A DNA stretch of 64,000 nucleotides from JAKAVN01 sp963796565 (GCA_963796565.1 CAWCMA010000010.1:1-64000); one strand, 5' to 3'. Positions 49,881 through 60,887 are shown, numbered from the stretch's first letter. The notes: generated from the sequence alone by a model not told the origin. Numbers and translations are program-made.

Positions 49881-50666
49881 ATGCCAAATTCACAATCAGC
49901 CAAAACTTCGCCGCCCGCGCAGAGCTGGAAGGCCGACCGCTATGCGCAGCACGCTCATTTTGTTCCGGCGCTCGGACAGCCCGTGCTCGATCTGCTCAAG
50001 CCACAAGCCGGCGAGCGTATTCTTGACCTGGGATGCGGCGACGGCGTGTTGACTGAAAAAATTGCCGCGTCGGGCGCCTCGGTGCTGGGCGTCGATGCCT
50101 CAGAGGACATGGTCGTGGCGGCGCAAAAGCGCGGGCTCGACGCGCGCGTGGCCAACGGCGCCAGGCTCGATTTCGCGGGAGAGTTCGACGCGGTCTTTTC
50201 CAATGCGGCGCTGCACTGGATGAAGGACGATCCCGATGCGGTGATCGCGGGGGTGGCGCGCGCGCTCAAGCCGGGCGGCCGCTTCGCGGGCGAGATGGGT
50301 GGCCATGGATGCGTCGCGGCGATCACGGTCGCCTTGATAGCGGTGCTCGAACGCCGCGGCGTCGACGGTAAATCGGCGAGCCCCTGGTATTTCCCCACCG
50401 TCAACGACTATCGCGCGCGCCTGGAGCGCGGCGGCTTCGCGGTCGAGTATATCGAGTTGATTCCGCGGCCGACGCCGTTGCCAACCGATATGGCTGGATG
50501 GCTCGACACGTTCGCGGATCTGTTCTTGCGCCGGCTGCCGGCCGAGGCGCGCGCGGAGGCGCGCGACGAAGCGATCGCGATGCTGAGACCGGTGCTGTGC
50601 GACGAAGCCGGGCGCTGGACCGCCGATTACATGCGGCTGCGCTTTCTGGTGCGGCGCGCACGTTGA
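49881..50666 (+). CDS. SAM-dependent class I methyltransferase
   Basis: 261 aa. The SAM-binding loop is QAGERILDLGCGDGVLTEKI (E/D-x-G-x-G-x-G), with LGVDASEDMVVAAQKRGLDA (acidic ribose contact) and DAVFSNAALHWMKDDPDAVI. The following LKPGGRFAGEMGGHGCV block matches trans-aconitate methyltransferase-like proteins. The C-terminal half is helical. It methylates a small molecule of unknown identity. It is divergent from the anti-sigma-like gene and convergent with the acyl-CoA dehydrogenase. Confidence 0.85.
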   Translation: MPNSQSAKTSPPAQSWKADRYAQHAHFVPALGQPVLDLLKPQAGERILDLGCGDGVLTEKIAASGASVLGVDASEDMVVAAQKRGLDARVANGARLDFAGEFDAVFSNAALHWMKDDPDAVIAGVARALKPGGRFAGEMGGHGCVAAITVALIAVLERRGVDGKSASPWYFPTVNDYRARLERGGFAVEYIELIPRPTPLPTDMAGWLDTFADLFLRRLPAEARAEARDEAIAMLRPVLCDEAGRWTADYMRLRFLVRRAR

Positions 50667-50689
50667 GCGCACGAGGCGCTGCGCGCGCC

Positions 50690-51844
50690 CTAGTACGGAC
50701 GGGCGGCCTTGCCGATGACCTCGCGTGCCACCAGCGTCTTCATGATCTGCGCGGTGCCGTCACCGATCTCCAGTCCGATAACGTCGCGCAGACGCTGCTG
50801 ATGGGGCAGGTCGAGGCTGAAGCCGAGATGGCCATGCAGAAGCAGGCATTGATGGATGACCTGGACCGCCAGTTCCGGCGCCCACCATTTGCATCCCGCC
50901 GCCAGCCATCCGTGCGGCTTGCCCTGGTCGCGCAACCATAGCGCCTCGTAACAGAGCAATCGCGCGGCGCGTAGCTTGACCGCGGCCTCGGCGAGCGGAA
51001 ACGACACGCCCTCAAAGCGCGCCAGCGCGGCGCCAAAGGCCTGGCGCTCGGTTACGTATTTGACGGTTTCGTCGACGCTCTGCTGGGCTGCCCCGATGCA
51101 CATCAGGCCGATGAGCGAGCGGCTGAAGTCGAACCCCTGCATCACTTGCACGAAACCTGCGCCCTCGGCGCCGATGCGCGCGGCGGCCGGCACCCGCACG
51201 TCGTCGAAAAAAAGTTGGCCGCGGCCAATCGCCCGGGTGCCAAGGTCGCGAAAGCGCGCGCGGCTCACGCCCGGCGCGCGCAGATCGACGTAGAAGGCGC
51301 TCACTCCGTGCGCACCCTGCTCGAGCGTTCCTGTGCGCGCCATCACCAGCGCCGTGTCGGCCCACGAGCCGAACGAAATCGAGGTCTTCTCGCCGCTCAG
51401 CAGGTAACTGTCGCCATCGCGCCGCGCCTGCAAGCGGATGTGCGCGGCGTCCGAGCCGCCGCCGGGCTCGGTGACGGCAAGCGCGGCGACCGTGTCGCCG
51501 CTGCAGATTGGCGGGAGATATTCGGCGCGCTGGCGATCGTCGCCGCGAGCGTCGACGATCGCACCGACCAGCGCCGAGAGCAGCAGCACGTAAGCCGCGT
51601 TGAAATCGGCGCGGCCAATTTCCTCGTGCGCGATGCCCAGCGAAAGGTAATCGAGCGCCTGGCCGCCGTGGCGCTGCTCGACCATCGGCGCGAGCAATCC
51701 CAACTCGCCGAGCTTGAGCACGATCGAGCGCGGCAGGTCCTCATCTGTGTCGCGGCCGGCGTAGTGTGGGGCAAGCTCGCGCGCGGCGAAATCGGCGAGC
51801 GTGCGGCGAAGCATCTCCTGGTCGGGGTTGAAAGCGAACTCCAT
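50690..51844 (-). CDS. Acyl-CoA dehydrogenase
   Basis: 384 aa. FAD acyl-CoA dehydrogenase blocks: FNPDQEMLRRTLADFAAREL at the start, ALAVTEPGGGSDAAHIRLQA, LLSGEKTSISFGSWADTALV, and a helical C-domain with FSRSLIGLMCIGAAQQSVDE, AFGAALARFEGVSFPLAEAA. The catalytic Glu is not certain from view, but the ARLLCYEALWLRDQ region is normal. It likely oxidises a medium- or branched-chain acyl-CoA, or a cyclic acid thioester as in the cyclohexanecarboxyl-CoA family. It is a separate gene from the first dehydrogenase (7723-8907). Confidence 0.9.
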   Translation of the reverse strand: MEFAFNPDQEMLRRTLADFAARELAPHYAGRDTDEDLPRSIVLKLGELGLLAPMVEQRHGGQALDYLSLGIAHEEIGRADFNAAYVLLLSALVGAIVDARGDDRQRAEYLPPICSGDTVAALAVTEPGGGSDAAHIRLQARRDGDSYLLSGEKTSISFGSWADTALVMARTGTLEQGAHGVSAFYVDLRAPGVSRARFRDLGTRAIGRGQLFFDDVRVPAAARIGAEGAGFVQVMQGFDFSRSLIGLMCIGAAQQSVDETVKYVTERQAFGAALARFEGVSFPLAEAAVKLRAARLLCYEALWLRDQGKPHGWLAAGCKWWAPELAVQVIHQCLLLHGHLGFSLDLPHQQRLRDVIGLEIGDGTAQIMKTLVAREVIGKAARPY

Positions 51845-51910
51845 CGTGGGTCTGTGTCCTCAATGCGCGCGATGCGATGCGGCTCGCGCCAGGTCATGGA
51901 TATTTTCTTG

Positions 51911-52357
51911 TTATTGCGCGGCCGGCGCGGGTTGCAGCGCGTCGGCGGCGCCGTTTGCTTTGAGATAGGAAGGCAGGGCTTGCAGGCCCGCGCCAGCGTC
52001 CGGCGCCAGCTCGGCCGGTTTGGGCGCGGAGCCGTCGTCCTCCTGCTCGGCGTAGTGTTCGTCGATCGCCTGCTGCACATCGTTGTGCGTTACGCTCGGC
52101 CGAATACCCTCGCCACGCTCGAACTTGGCGCGCTGGTCGGGAGTCATCTGGAGCCATAGTTGACTCGCCTCGGCCGAGTTGCCCATCTTGAGCGCGTCGA
52201 AATACTTCTGCTGCGGCGGCGTGCGATTAAACGGCCAGCATCCGCTGAATATAATCGCGCAGGCGACCAGCGGCGCCACCGCGATGAATCCGCGCATCCC
52301 GCGGCGCCATCGGGTCAACCGTGGTGGCACGAAGCTCGGTCGTTCGCATTCCATCAC
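51911..52357 (-). CDS. Small lipoprotein, unknown
   Basis: 148 aa in the longest frame; from the internal ATG at 52297 it is 128 aa and starts directly on a lipoprotein signal, MRGFIAVAPLVACAIIFSGC. The Cys of FSGC is the lipidation site. The body has KYFDALKMGNSAEASQLWLQ and MTPDQRAKFERGEGIRPSVT, a charged helical part, then a Pro/Ala-rich tail. No family is known to me. It lies just after the formaldehyde dehydrogenase stop on the same strand. Confidence 0.6.
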   Translation of the reverse strand: MMECERPSFVPPRLTRWRRGMRGFIAVAPLVACAIIFSGCWPFNRTPPQQKYFDALKMGNSAEASQLWLQMTPDQRAKFERGEGIRPSVTHNDVQQAIDEHYAEQEDDGSAPKPAELAPDAGAGLQALPSYLKANGAADALQPAPAAQ

Positions 52358-52360
52358 GCG

Positions 52361-53470
52361 TCAGAACTTTACGACGGTGCGAATCGATTCGCCGCGATGC
52401 ATCAGGTCGAAGGCCTCGTTGATGCGGTCGAGCGGCATGGTGTGCGTGATGAGATCGTCGATGTTGATCTTTCCTTCCATGTACCAGTCGACGATCTTCG
52501 GGACGTCGCGCCGGCTCCTGGCGCCGCCGAACGCGGTGCCCTTCCAGGTGCGGCCGGTGACGAGCTGGAACGGACGGGTTGAAATCTCCTCGCCCGCGCC
52601 CGCAACCCCGATTATCACGCAGGTGCCCCATCCGCGATGGCAGCACTCCAGCGCTTGACGCATCAGCTTGACGTTGCCGATGCACTCGAACGCGAAGTCG
52701 GCGCCGCCCCTGGTCAGGTCCACCAGGTAGGGCACGAGGTCGCCGCGCACTTCGGCCGGATTGACGAAATGCGTGAGGCCGAATTTCTCCGCCATCGCGC
52801 GGCGTCCCGCGTTGAGATCGATTCCGACGATCATGCGTGCCCCGGCGAGCCGTGCGCCTTGCACCACGTTGAGGCCGATTCCGCCAAGCCCGAAAACCAC
52901 CACCGTATCGCCGACCAGGACCTTCGCGGTATTGATCACCGCGCCCACGCCGGTCGTGACGCCGCATCCGATGTAACAGATGCGATCGAAAGGCGCGTCC
53001 TCGCGCACTTTGGCCAGCGCGATTTCGGGCACCACCGTGAAGTTCGCGAAGGTCGAGGTACCCATGTAGTGATGGATCATCCGGCCGCCGGCCGAGAAGC
53101 GGCTCTTGCCGTCGGGCATCACGCCGCGCCCCTGAGTCTCGCGGATCGCGGTGCACAGGTTGGTCTTCCCGGAAAGGCAGGCCGGGCATTGCCGGCACTC
53201 GGGGATGTAAAGAGGAATCACATGGTCACCGGGGCGCAGAGTGGTCACGCCTGCTCCGGTTTCGACCACTACGCCCGCGCCCTCATGGCCGAGAATCGCG
53301 GGGAACAGCCCCTCGGGGTCCTTGCCGGAGAGCGTGTAGGCGTCGGTATGGCACACGCCGGTAGCTTTTATCTCGACCAGCACCTCGCCCTGCCGGGGAC
53401 CGTCGAGATCGACGGTTTCGATCTCGAGCGGAGCGTCGGCCTTGTATGCGACAGCCGCTTTGACCTTCAT
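52361..53470 (-). CDS. frmA: S-(hydroxymethyl)glutathione/class III alcohol dehydrogenase
   Basis: 369 aa zinc alcohol dehydrogenase. Class III marks: the catalytic zinc Cys in GVCHTDAYTLSGKDPEGLFP, then ILGHEGAGVVVETGAGVTTL, the structural-zinc Cys lobe YIPECRQCPACLSGKTNLC, and the cofactor loop VFGLGGIGLNVVQGARLAGA. FECIGNVKLMRQALECCHRG and HTMPLDRINEAFDLMHRGES close it. The enzyme oxidises the formaldehyde-glutathione adduct with NAD+. The family length is 370-380. Upstream is the degenerate tRNA-like sequence. Confidence 0.92.
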   Translation of the reverse strand: MKVKAAVAYKADAPLEIETVDLDGPRQGEVLVEIKATGVCHTDAYTLSGKDPEGLFPAILGHEGAGVVVETGAGVTTLRPGDHVIPLYIPECRQCPACLSGKTNLCTAIRETQGRGVMPDGKSRFSAGGRMIHHYMGTSTFANFTVVPEIALAKVREDAPFDRICYIGCGVTTGVGAVINTAKVLVGDTVVVFGLGGIGLNVVQGARLAGARMIVGIDLNAGRRAMAEKFGLTHFVNPAEVRGDLVPYLVDLTRGGADFAFECIGNVKLMRQALECCHRGWGTCVIIGVAGAGEEISTRPFQLVTGRTWKGTAFGGARSRRDVPKIVDWYMEGKINIDDLITHTMPLDRINEAFDLMHRGESIRTVVKF

Positions 53471-53534
53471 GCAATAGTGCCTCGGCCCGAGTCTCTCTAA
53501 ATGATCCGCCTACTTCAAGCTTTTAATCACAAAC

Positions 53535-53611
53535 GGACGACTCGTCGAGGCGTCGATGGTGTCAGTTCTGTGTTAAAGCAGGGGTCCCTGGTTCGAGTCT
53601 ACGTGCGTCCA
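53535..53611 (+). pseudogene. Degenerate tRNA-like sequence (tRNA pseudogene)
   Basis: A 77-nt stretch starts GGACGA and ends TGCGTCC-A. Five of seven acceptor pairs form. The T-arm is CCTGG-TTCGAGT-CTACG with one mismatch and one wobble. An anticodon-like stem TTCTG/CAGGG encloses an 8-nt loop TGTTAAAG instead of 7. The D-region is disordered: GTCG/CGAT can pair but leaves eight extra bases before the anticodon stem. It reads as a decayed tRNA or an integration-site remnant. The acceptor 3' strand TGCGTCC exactly complements the 5' strand of the tRNA at 1-32. Confidence 0.6.
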
Positions 53612-54094
53612 TCAAATTCTTCTCCTGAATCGACCCCTTCGTCTCAATCGAATGCTTTGACAGGTCGTCCAAGGCCGACGCGCATGCGCCGCGCTGGCGC
53701 CGTTCGCCTTGTGCGTACGGGAGGATGTGCGAGCTCGCGATATGTTACCTCTCGACCGGGTCGCCATAGAAGCTTAGGTTCCCTTTCGGCGGCGTACGCG
53801 CGAAGAGGGCGTCTGTTGCCGGAGGGGGTTGCGGTTAGCGGTTATATAGTCCGTTAAGCCTACTAGAGCGAACGCTCTGCACTTGCACATTGGACCATGT
53901 CTGCGATAGCCTCGCCACTCGTAGTTGGCGGAAGTGCGATAATTTGGCACTTAAGGTAGGCGCGCCACGCTAGTCGATAAATAGCCGTAGGCGCGAGCAT
54001 ACAAGAATCTCGGCCAAATATTTCCGCTTCGCCGTCAACCTACCGACAACTACGAGCACACTGTTGCTCTTAACGACACTTTTGGAGACACCCG
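53612..54094. other. Intergenic, AT-richer, no gene supported
   Basis: The stretch after the tRNA-like sequence has no recognisable coding frame; short frames have no family features. The composition becomes less GC-rich toward the secreted-protein gene. No integrase or repeat is seen. Confidence 0.45.
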
Positions 54095-54664
54095 ATGAGG
54101 AAGGTTATCGGCATCCTAGCAGTCATTAGCTTCGTCGCACTTTGGAACTCCGGTGCTAGCGCCCAAAACGCCCTGGTCAAGGGCACATTCAATTTTGCCG
54201 CTACGGGGACCGGGGTAGTCGGCACCGCAACTTCGGGCTCGTGCCAATCAACGGGGACAGTACCGGCCGCGCTCAAAGGTACGATCGTTTTCGACGGCAA
54301 GGGGAACATCAACTCGCAACTGTCTCTGGTCTACGTCAGTATCGGCAGCACAAGCTGCCCCTTTTATTCCTATACTTCCGGTACTTACAGCGTCCTGAAT
54401 CATGGCGATAAGACTTTTGAGGCTAATGGGACATTGACTACACAGGGTGCGAGCCCGTATGCCCCATGCGACAGTGGTGGATTGAAACTCGTTGAGACGC
54501 CCTTCACGCTGGTGGGAACAGAAACCTCGTTCACTATCTCTACCAGCGGCGCCGGGGGCGGATCGACTTACACTGAAGGTACTCCTGCTGGTGGCTATAC
54601 TTGCGTGGCCCCAATCGCAAATTTCGTTACTTCAGGCATGGCCAACAAAGTGGGTGCCCCCTGA
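54095..54664 (+). CDS. Secreted protein of unknown function, Gly/Ser/Thr-rich
   Basis: 189 aa. Residues 1-23 are a signal peptide (KVIGILAVISFVALWNSGAS then AQN). The mature part is beta-rich and low-charge: KGTFNFAATGTGVVGTATSG, ALKGTIVFDGKGNINSQLSL, CPFYSYTSGTYSVLNHGDKT and SGAGGGSTYTEGTPAGGYTC. Four or five Cys may form disulfides. Its codons are less GC-biased than those of its neighbours. Not a family I can name. It lies 480 nt after the degenerate tRNA-like sequence and may be a transferred gene. Confidence 0.65.
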   Translation: MRKVIGILAVISFVALWNSGASAQNALVKGTFNFAATGTGVVGTATSGSCQSTGTVPAALKGTIVFDGKGNINSQLSLVYVSIGSTSCPFYSYTSGTYSVLNHGDKTFEANGTLTTQGASPYAPCDSGGLKLVETPFTLVGTETSFTISTSGAGGGSTYTEGTPAGGYTCVAPIANFVTSGMANKVGAP

Positions 54665-54947
54665 CAGCATAGTTTTGACACTCGCTGCACATGGACGATC
54701 GGCGCCCCCGAGAGTTACGCGCAGTGGCCGGCCTAGGACCGTCCTCGAGAAATTACGAGAGATGATGTCCGCGGAGCGCCCGGCAAAGTGATGATAAGCG
54801 CGCCGCGCGTCTAAGCACTAGCCGGCATCAACGCCAACGGACGGAGCGGTTCGCTGTCGCCGCTCTGTCCGCTCTTCTTCTTCCGTCCCTCCACCACTGA
54901 ACGGAGACGCGAATCTATTCTTCGAGGTCTCTACCGCGATCTCCCGG

Positions 54948-55829
54948 TTACTCGCCGAGCAGGACCATCCCGTCGCGAATCGCGCGGCTGCCGTCGGCGT
55001 TGAGCACGTCGAAGGAGATCGCTTCGCCGCCGCTTGCAGGCGTGCGCGAATTGATTCGCACTGTGACCATCGACGGCATCAACACCATCGCGGCGAATCG
55101 CCCGTGGACGCGCCGTACGCGCTCGGGATTGTAGCTGGCTTCCGCGGCGACGATCTTCGACACCGCCATCGCCATCGTGGCCGTGCCGTGCAGAATGATC
55201 GCGGGCAGGCCCGCGGCGGCGGCCACGGCGCTATCGGTATGCACGGGGTTCCAGATGCGCGCGCATTCGGTGTAGACGTGTGCGGCACCCGTCGGGATCG
55301 TGAGCGGAATCTCCGCGCGCGCTGTGTCGCCGGCCCTGGGAGCCATCGGCGGCGCTGGCGCGTCGGTGGCGGGGCGGTCGGGTCCCGCGACTTCGACGCC
55401 GCGGTAAATCGTCCCGTACCAGGTCGTGCAGACGGGCCGCCCGTGCGCGTCGACCGTATCGAAGCGCATCAACTCGTACGCGCCGGGCTTGAGCCGCTGC
55501 ACCGCGGCGAGTGTGAGCGTCGTCGCGAGCTGCTCGGGCGGCCGGATCGGGCGATGCAGGGTGACGTCGTAGGTCGCATGGACCCCGCGCGCGGCCTCGC
55601 TCTGGCTGAGCTGAGAAGCGCGCAGCTTGTCGTGCAAAGCGATCGCCTCCGGCCATTCGATACAGACCGGGAAGACCGGATGGGTGACGATACCGTCGGG
55701 GCGGCGCGTGTCGAGATAGCAGGGCAGGTAATCCTCGAGCGCCGCCGCATAAGCCATCGCCCAGCGCGCATCGACTTCGGTCGTGGCAGGGCCGATCCGG
55801 GTTCCAACCAACGATGATTCCAGTGGCAT
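54948..55829 (-). CDS. MaoC-like double-hotdog protein
   Basis: 293 aa with two hotdog halves. The N-half runs ARWAMAYAAALEDYLPCYLD, HPVFPVCIEWPEAIALHDKL and HATYDVTLHRPIRPPEQLAT. The C-half has the hydratase-2 segment TECARIWNPVHTDSAVAAAA then GLPAIILHGTATMAMAVSKI. The His and Asp of NPVHTD are kept, but the usual catalytic Asp before it (SGDxNP) is replaced by ARIWNP, so hydration of enoyl-CoA is doubtful and another CoA thioester role is possible. It is a close paralogue of the next gene. Confidence 0.78.
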   Translation of the reverse strand: MPLESSLVGTRIGPATTEVDARWAMAYAAALEDYLPCYLDTRRPDGIVTHPVFPVCIEWPEAIALHDKLRASQLSQSEAARGVHATYDVTLHRPIRPPEQLATTLTLAAVQRLKPGAYELMRFDTVDAHGRPVCTTWYGTIYRGVEVAGPDRPATDAPAPPMAPRAGDTARAEIPLTIPTGAAHVYTECARIWNPVHTDSAVAAAAGLPAIILHGTATMAMAVSKIVAAEASYNPERVRRVHGRFAAMVLMPSMVTVRINSRTPASGGEAISFDVLNADGSRAIRDGMVLLGE

Positions 55830-55980
55830 AGAGTATTTCTACAGAGCTTGGGCGGCGAATGTCCATCCTGCCGCGAGGGTTCGCCGCAAGACTCGCACGG
55901 CGTGGTAGGCCGCCGGGATGCTGTAAAGAATGCGCGCCAGGACGTTCTGCGTGGCGCAGCGTCCGAGACGCGATACTGCA

Positions 55981-56868
55981 TCAGTCGCGCAGCACGATGA
56001 AGCCGTCGCGAATTGCTCGTCCGCCATCGGCGCTCAACACCTCGAAAAAGACCGTCCTGCCCTCGGCGCTCGCCTCGCGCGAGGAAATTCGCACCTCGAT
56101 CTCGGAAGGCATCAACACCATCGCGCCGAACCGCGCGTGGATGCGCGCGACGCGCGTCGGGTCGCCGGCGGACTCGGCTGCGACTACTCGCGAGGCCGCC
56201 AGCGCGAGCGTGGCGGTGCCGTGCAGGATCGTCCCCGGCAGCCCGGCCTTTTTCGCGGTTGCCATGTCGGTGTGGATATTGACCGGGTTGCCCAGCCGCG
56301 CGCAGGCGCCATAGATATGCGCGGCGACCGGCGAAATCGGAATCGCGAAGCTCGCGCGCGCCGCCGCCGCGCCGGCCGAAGGCGCGAGCATCGACGGCGC
56401 ATCCGGGGGCGGCCGGTCGGGTCCCGCGACCTCGACCCCGCGGTAAAGATTGCCGTACCAGGTAGTGCAGACCGGCGCGCCCTTTTCGTCGACGGTGTCG
56501 AAACGCGTGAGCTGATAGGCGCCGGCCTTGCGCCGCTCGATTCCGGCGAGCGTGGCGCGCGTGAACAGCAACTCGGGCGGACGGATCGCGCGATGCACGA
56601 TCACGTCGTCGGTCGCATGCACGCGGCGCAGCATTTCGGCGCGCGGAAAGCCGGCCTCGCTCAGCACCTGAATTATCTGGACCATCGCGCGCCACTCGAT
56701 CGCCACCGAGAACATCGGATGCGCGACGATGCCGCGCTCGCGCGTGGTATCGAGATAACAGGGCAGCGCGTCGCCGAGCCCCGCCGCATAGGCCATCGTC
56801 CACGCGACGTCGACTTCGGCCGACACCAGCTCCGAGGTGGTTCCCACCAGCGATGAATCGAGCGGCAT
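55981..56868 (-). CDS. MaoC-like double-hotdog protein, tandem paralogue
   Basis: 295 aa, the same length and layout as the neighbour at 54948-55829, with about half of residues shared by eye: AWTMAYAAGLGDALPCYLDT, HPMFSVAIEWRAMVQIIQVL, ELLFTRATLAGIERRKAGAY, and the C-half ACARLGNPVNIHTDMATAKK then GLPGTILHGTATLALAASRV. Two extra residues (NI) lie inside the hydratase motif. Here too the catalytic Asp is not in place. The gene is 151 nt upstream of its paralogue on the same strand, which indicates a tandem duplication. Confidence 0.78.
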   Translation of the reverse strand: MPLDSSLVGTTSELVSAEVDVAWTMAYAAGLGDALPCYLDTTRERGIVAHPMFSVAIEWRAMVQIIQVLSEAGFPRAEMLRRVHATDDVIVHRAIRPPELLFTRATLAGIERRKAGAYQLTRFDTVDEKGAPVCTTWYGNLYRGVEVAGPDRPPPDAPSMLAPSAGAAAARASFAIPISPVAAHIYGACARLGNPVNIHTDMATAKKAGLPGTILHGTATLALAASRVVAAESAGDPTRVARIHARFGAMVLMPSEIEVRISSREASAEGRTVFFEVLSADGGRAIRDGFIVLRD

Positions 56869-56964
56869 GAAGCGATTTTTACGCCCGGCGCGCGCCCGAT
56901 GTCCACCGCCAAGGGTTGGCAGCAGCAGGACGCTCCGAACTTCCTTTTGCCCGGGTCCTTTTTC

Positions 56965-57015
56965 AATGCCCTCGCCCGCGTCATTCGCGGGAGAGGGTTA
57001 GGGTGAGGGTCCCTC
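56965..57015. repeat. REP-like element, left copy flanking the DUF559 gene
   Basis: A hairpin (CCCTC-G-CCCGCG / CGCGGG-A-GAGGG around TCATT) is followed by a tail TTAGGGTGAGGGTCCCTC. The whole element recurs inverted at 57447-57496 with few changes, the stem changes being compensatory. The GAGAGGGTTAGGGTGAGGG tail is a widespread intergenic repeat type. Confidence 0.85.
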
Positions 57016-57074
57016 GGTAAATTTCTGATTGCTAAGCTGCGACATAAGCCAGCAAACATGCTTCGATCTCTGTG

Positions 57075-57422
57075 ATGCAGCGTTCTTTGCGCAGTCGTGC
57101 ACGGCAGTTGCGGCGCGAGCAGACCAAAGCCGAACTGGAATTATGGATGCGCCTGCGTGGTCGCCAACTGGGCGCGAAATTCAGAAGGCAATATCGAATA
57201 GGGCCTTACATCGCCGACTTCTGCTGCGTGGAGCGGCGGTTGGTGATCGAGCTGGACGGCGGACAGCATTCAGAGCAAATCGAAGCGGATCGTAAACGGA
57301 GCGCGTTCATGATGGGCCGCGGATTTTGCGTGTTGCGCTTCTGGAACGATCAGGTGCTGTGCGAGATGGAGGGGGTGCTGGAACGGATTCTGGCCGCCTT
57401 GGATGAGCACGCGCCGAGTTGA
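57075..57422 (+). CDS. DUF559 endonuclease-like protein (Vsr-type fold)
   Basis: 115 aa. DUF559/Vsr-like marks are clear: SLRSRARQLRREQTKAELEL, then WMRLRGRQLGAKFRRQYRIG, then PYIADFCCVERRLVIELDGG (D-x-C and E-x-D of the PD-(D/E)xK core), then QHSEQIEADRKRSAFMMGRG and VLRFWNDQVLCEMEGVLERI. The family is related to very-short-patch-repair endonucleases, but no cutting activity is proved for it. The gene fills the space between two inverted REP-like copies, so gene and repeats look like one unit. A GTG one codon upstream is an alternative start. Confidence 0.86.
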   Translation: MQRSLRSRARQLRREQTKAELELWMRLRGRQLGAKFRRQYRIGPYIADFCCVERRLVIELDGGQHSEQIEADRKRSAFMMGRGFCVLRFWNDQVLCEMEGVLERILAALDEHAPS

Positions 57423-57446
57423 TCTCCACGAGTGCAGAACACTTAA

Positions 57447-57496
57447 GGGACCCTCACCCTGACCCTCTCCCACAAATGATGTGGGCGAGGGCCATT
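57447..57496. repeat. REP-like element, right copy flanking the DUF559 gene
   Basis: The inverted partner of 56965-57015: GGGACCCTCACCCTGACCC then TCTCCCACAAATGATGTGGG then CGAGGGCCATT. The stem GGGAG-type arms differ from the left copy at GCG/CGC versus ACA/TGT, changes that keep pairing. It overlaps the out-of-frame 3' tail of the frameshifted nuclease gene. Confidence 0.85.
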
Positions 57497-57538
57497 GAGG
57501 AACGCGATCTAGGATTTGAATCTACAGCCGCGGTGCCT

Positions 57539-58323
57539 CTAGTGTTTAATGACGCGCACCATAACGGTTTCGTGCTCCTCGAGGGACCGGCCGCAGCGAT
57601 CCGTATCTCGAATGAATCCCAGATCATAGACAACAAAAAGTAAGTTACCGTACTTGGTGCGGTAGGCGAGAATGTCGTCGTGTTTATCTCCGCGATTATT
57701 TCTTTTTCTCGCCCTTCGCGGCTGCACAGCTTAATCTCCGTAACAAGATCGAGCTTACCCATAATGAAATCAGGTGAGTAGGTCTTTGACGAATACTCAA
57801 TTCTATCAGTCTCTCGAGAGAAAGGTATTTCCGCACCAACAAGTAGCGCTTCGAACGCGTTTTGTATCTCTATTTCCCGAGAAGGCTTGTCGCGTACAAC
57901 CTTGCGCAATTTGGTCTCGGCTAAATTGATGACTCTTAGGATCGCACTTGTTTCCGGACCCGTGTTCTTGCCCTCATAGATGGCATTCAAACCCGCACGC
58001 TCGATGTAGTCCGCGACGTCCAAGAAAAGGCCACGAGCCGTCTCGAGTTGATGCCGATACGCTTCCCGGTCGAAACGCTCTTTAGTACTCAGCGGATCAC
58101 CGTAGGCGATGAACGCCGCAGTGTGGCTCCATGGCAAACGCGCAATGGAGCGGTAGTATGCTGAGTTTTCGCCAACGACCTCGCGAAGAAATCGAGACCC
58201 TCGAAAGAGCCATCGCGTATGTTCCTCGGAGTAAGCACGCTTACGCGCCAGTGCCTTCGTCTCTTCTGCGACTGCCCGCGCTTCCGATATAGCCGACTCC
58301 TTCGTCCACATCGATGACGACAT
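57539..58323 (-). pseudogene. PD-(D/E)XK nuclease-like gene, frameshifted
   Basis: The first frame codes about 215 residues: SEEHTRWLFRGSRFLREVVG, then LAETKLRKVVRDKPSREIEI and the nuclease core YSPDFIMGKLDLVTEIKLCS (P-D...E-x-K). After IIAEIN the next frame continues DDILAYRTKYGNLLFVVYDL and LEEHETVMVRVIKH to a natural stop at 57539. In the sequence an extra AC near 57684 (AACACGACGAC) shifts the frame, so the first frame would run into unrelated residues. The gene is either recently broken or carries a sequencing error. The domain resembles restriction-type nuclease domains; no methyltransferase is adjacent. Confidence 0.78.
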
Positions 58324-58340
58324 AGGGGCCTGACAAAGAG

Positions 58341-60887
<2,547 letters not shown>

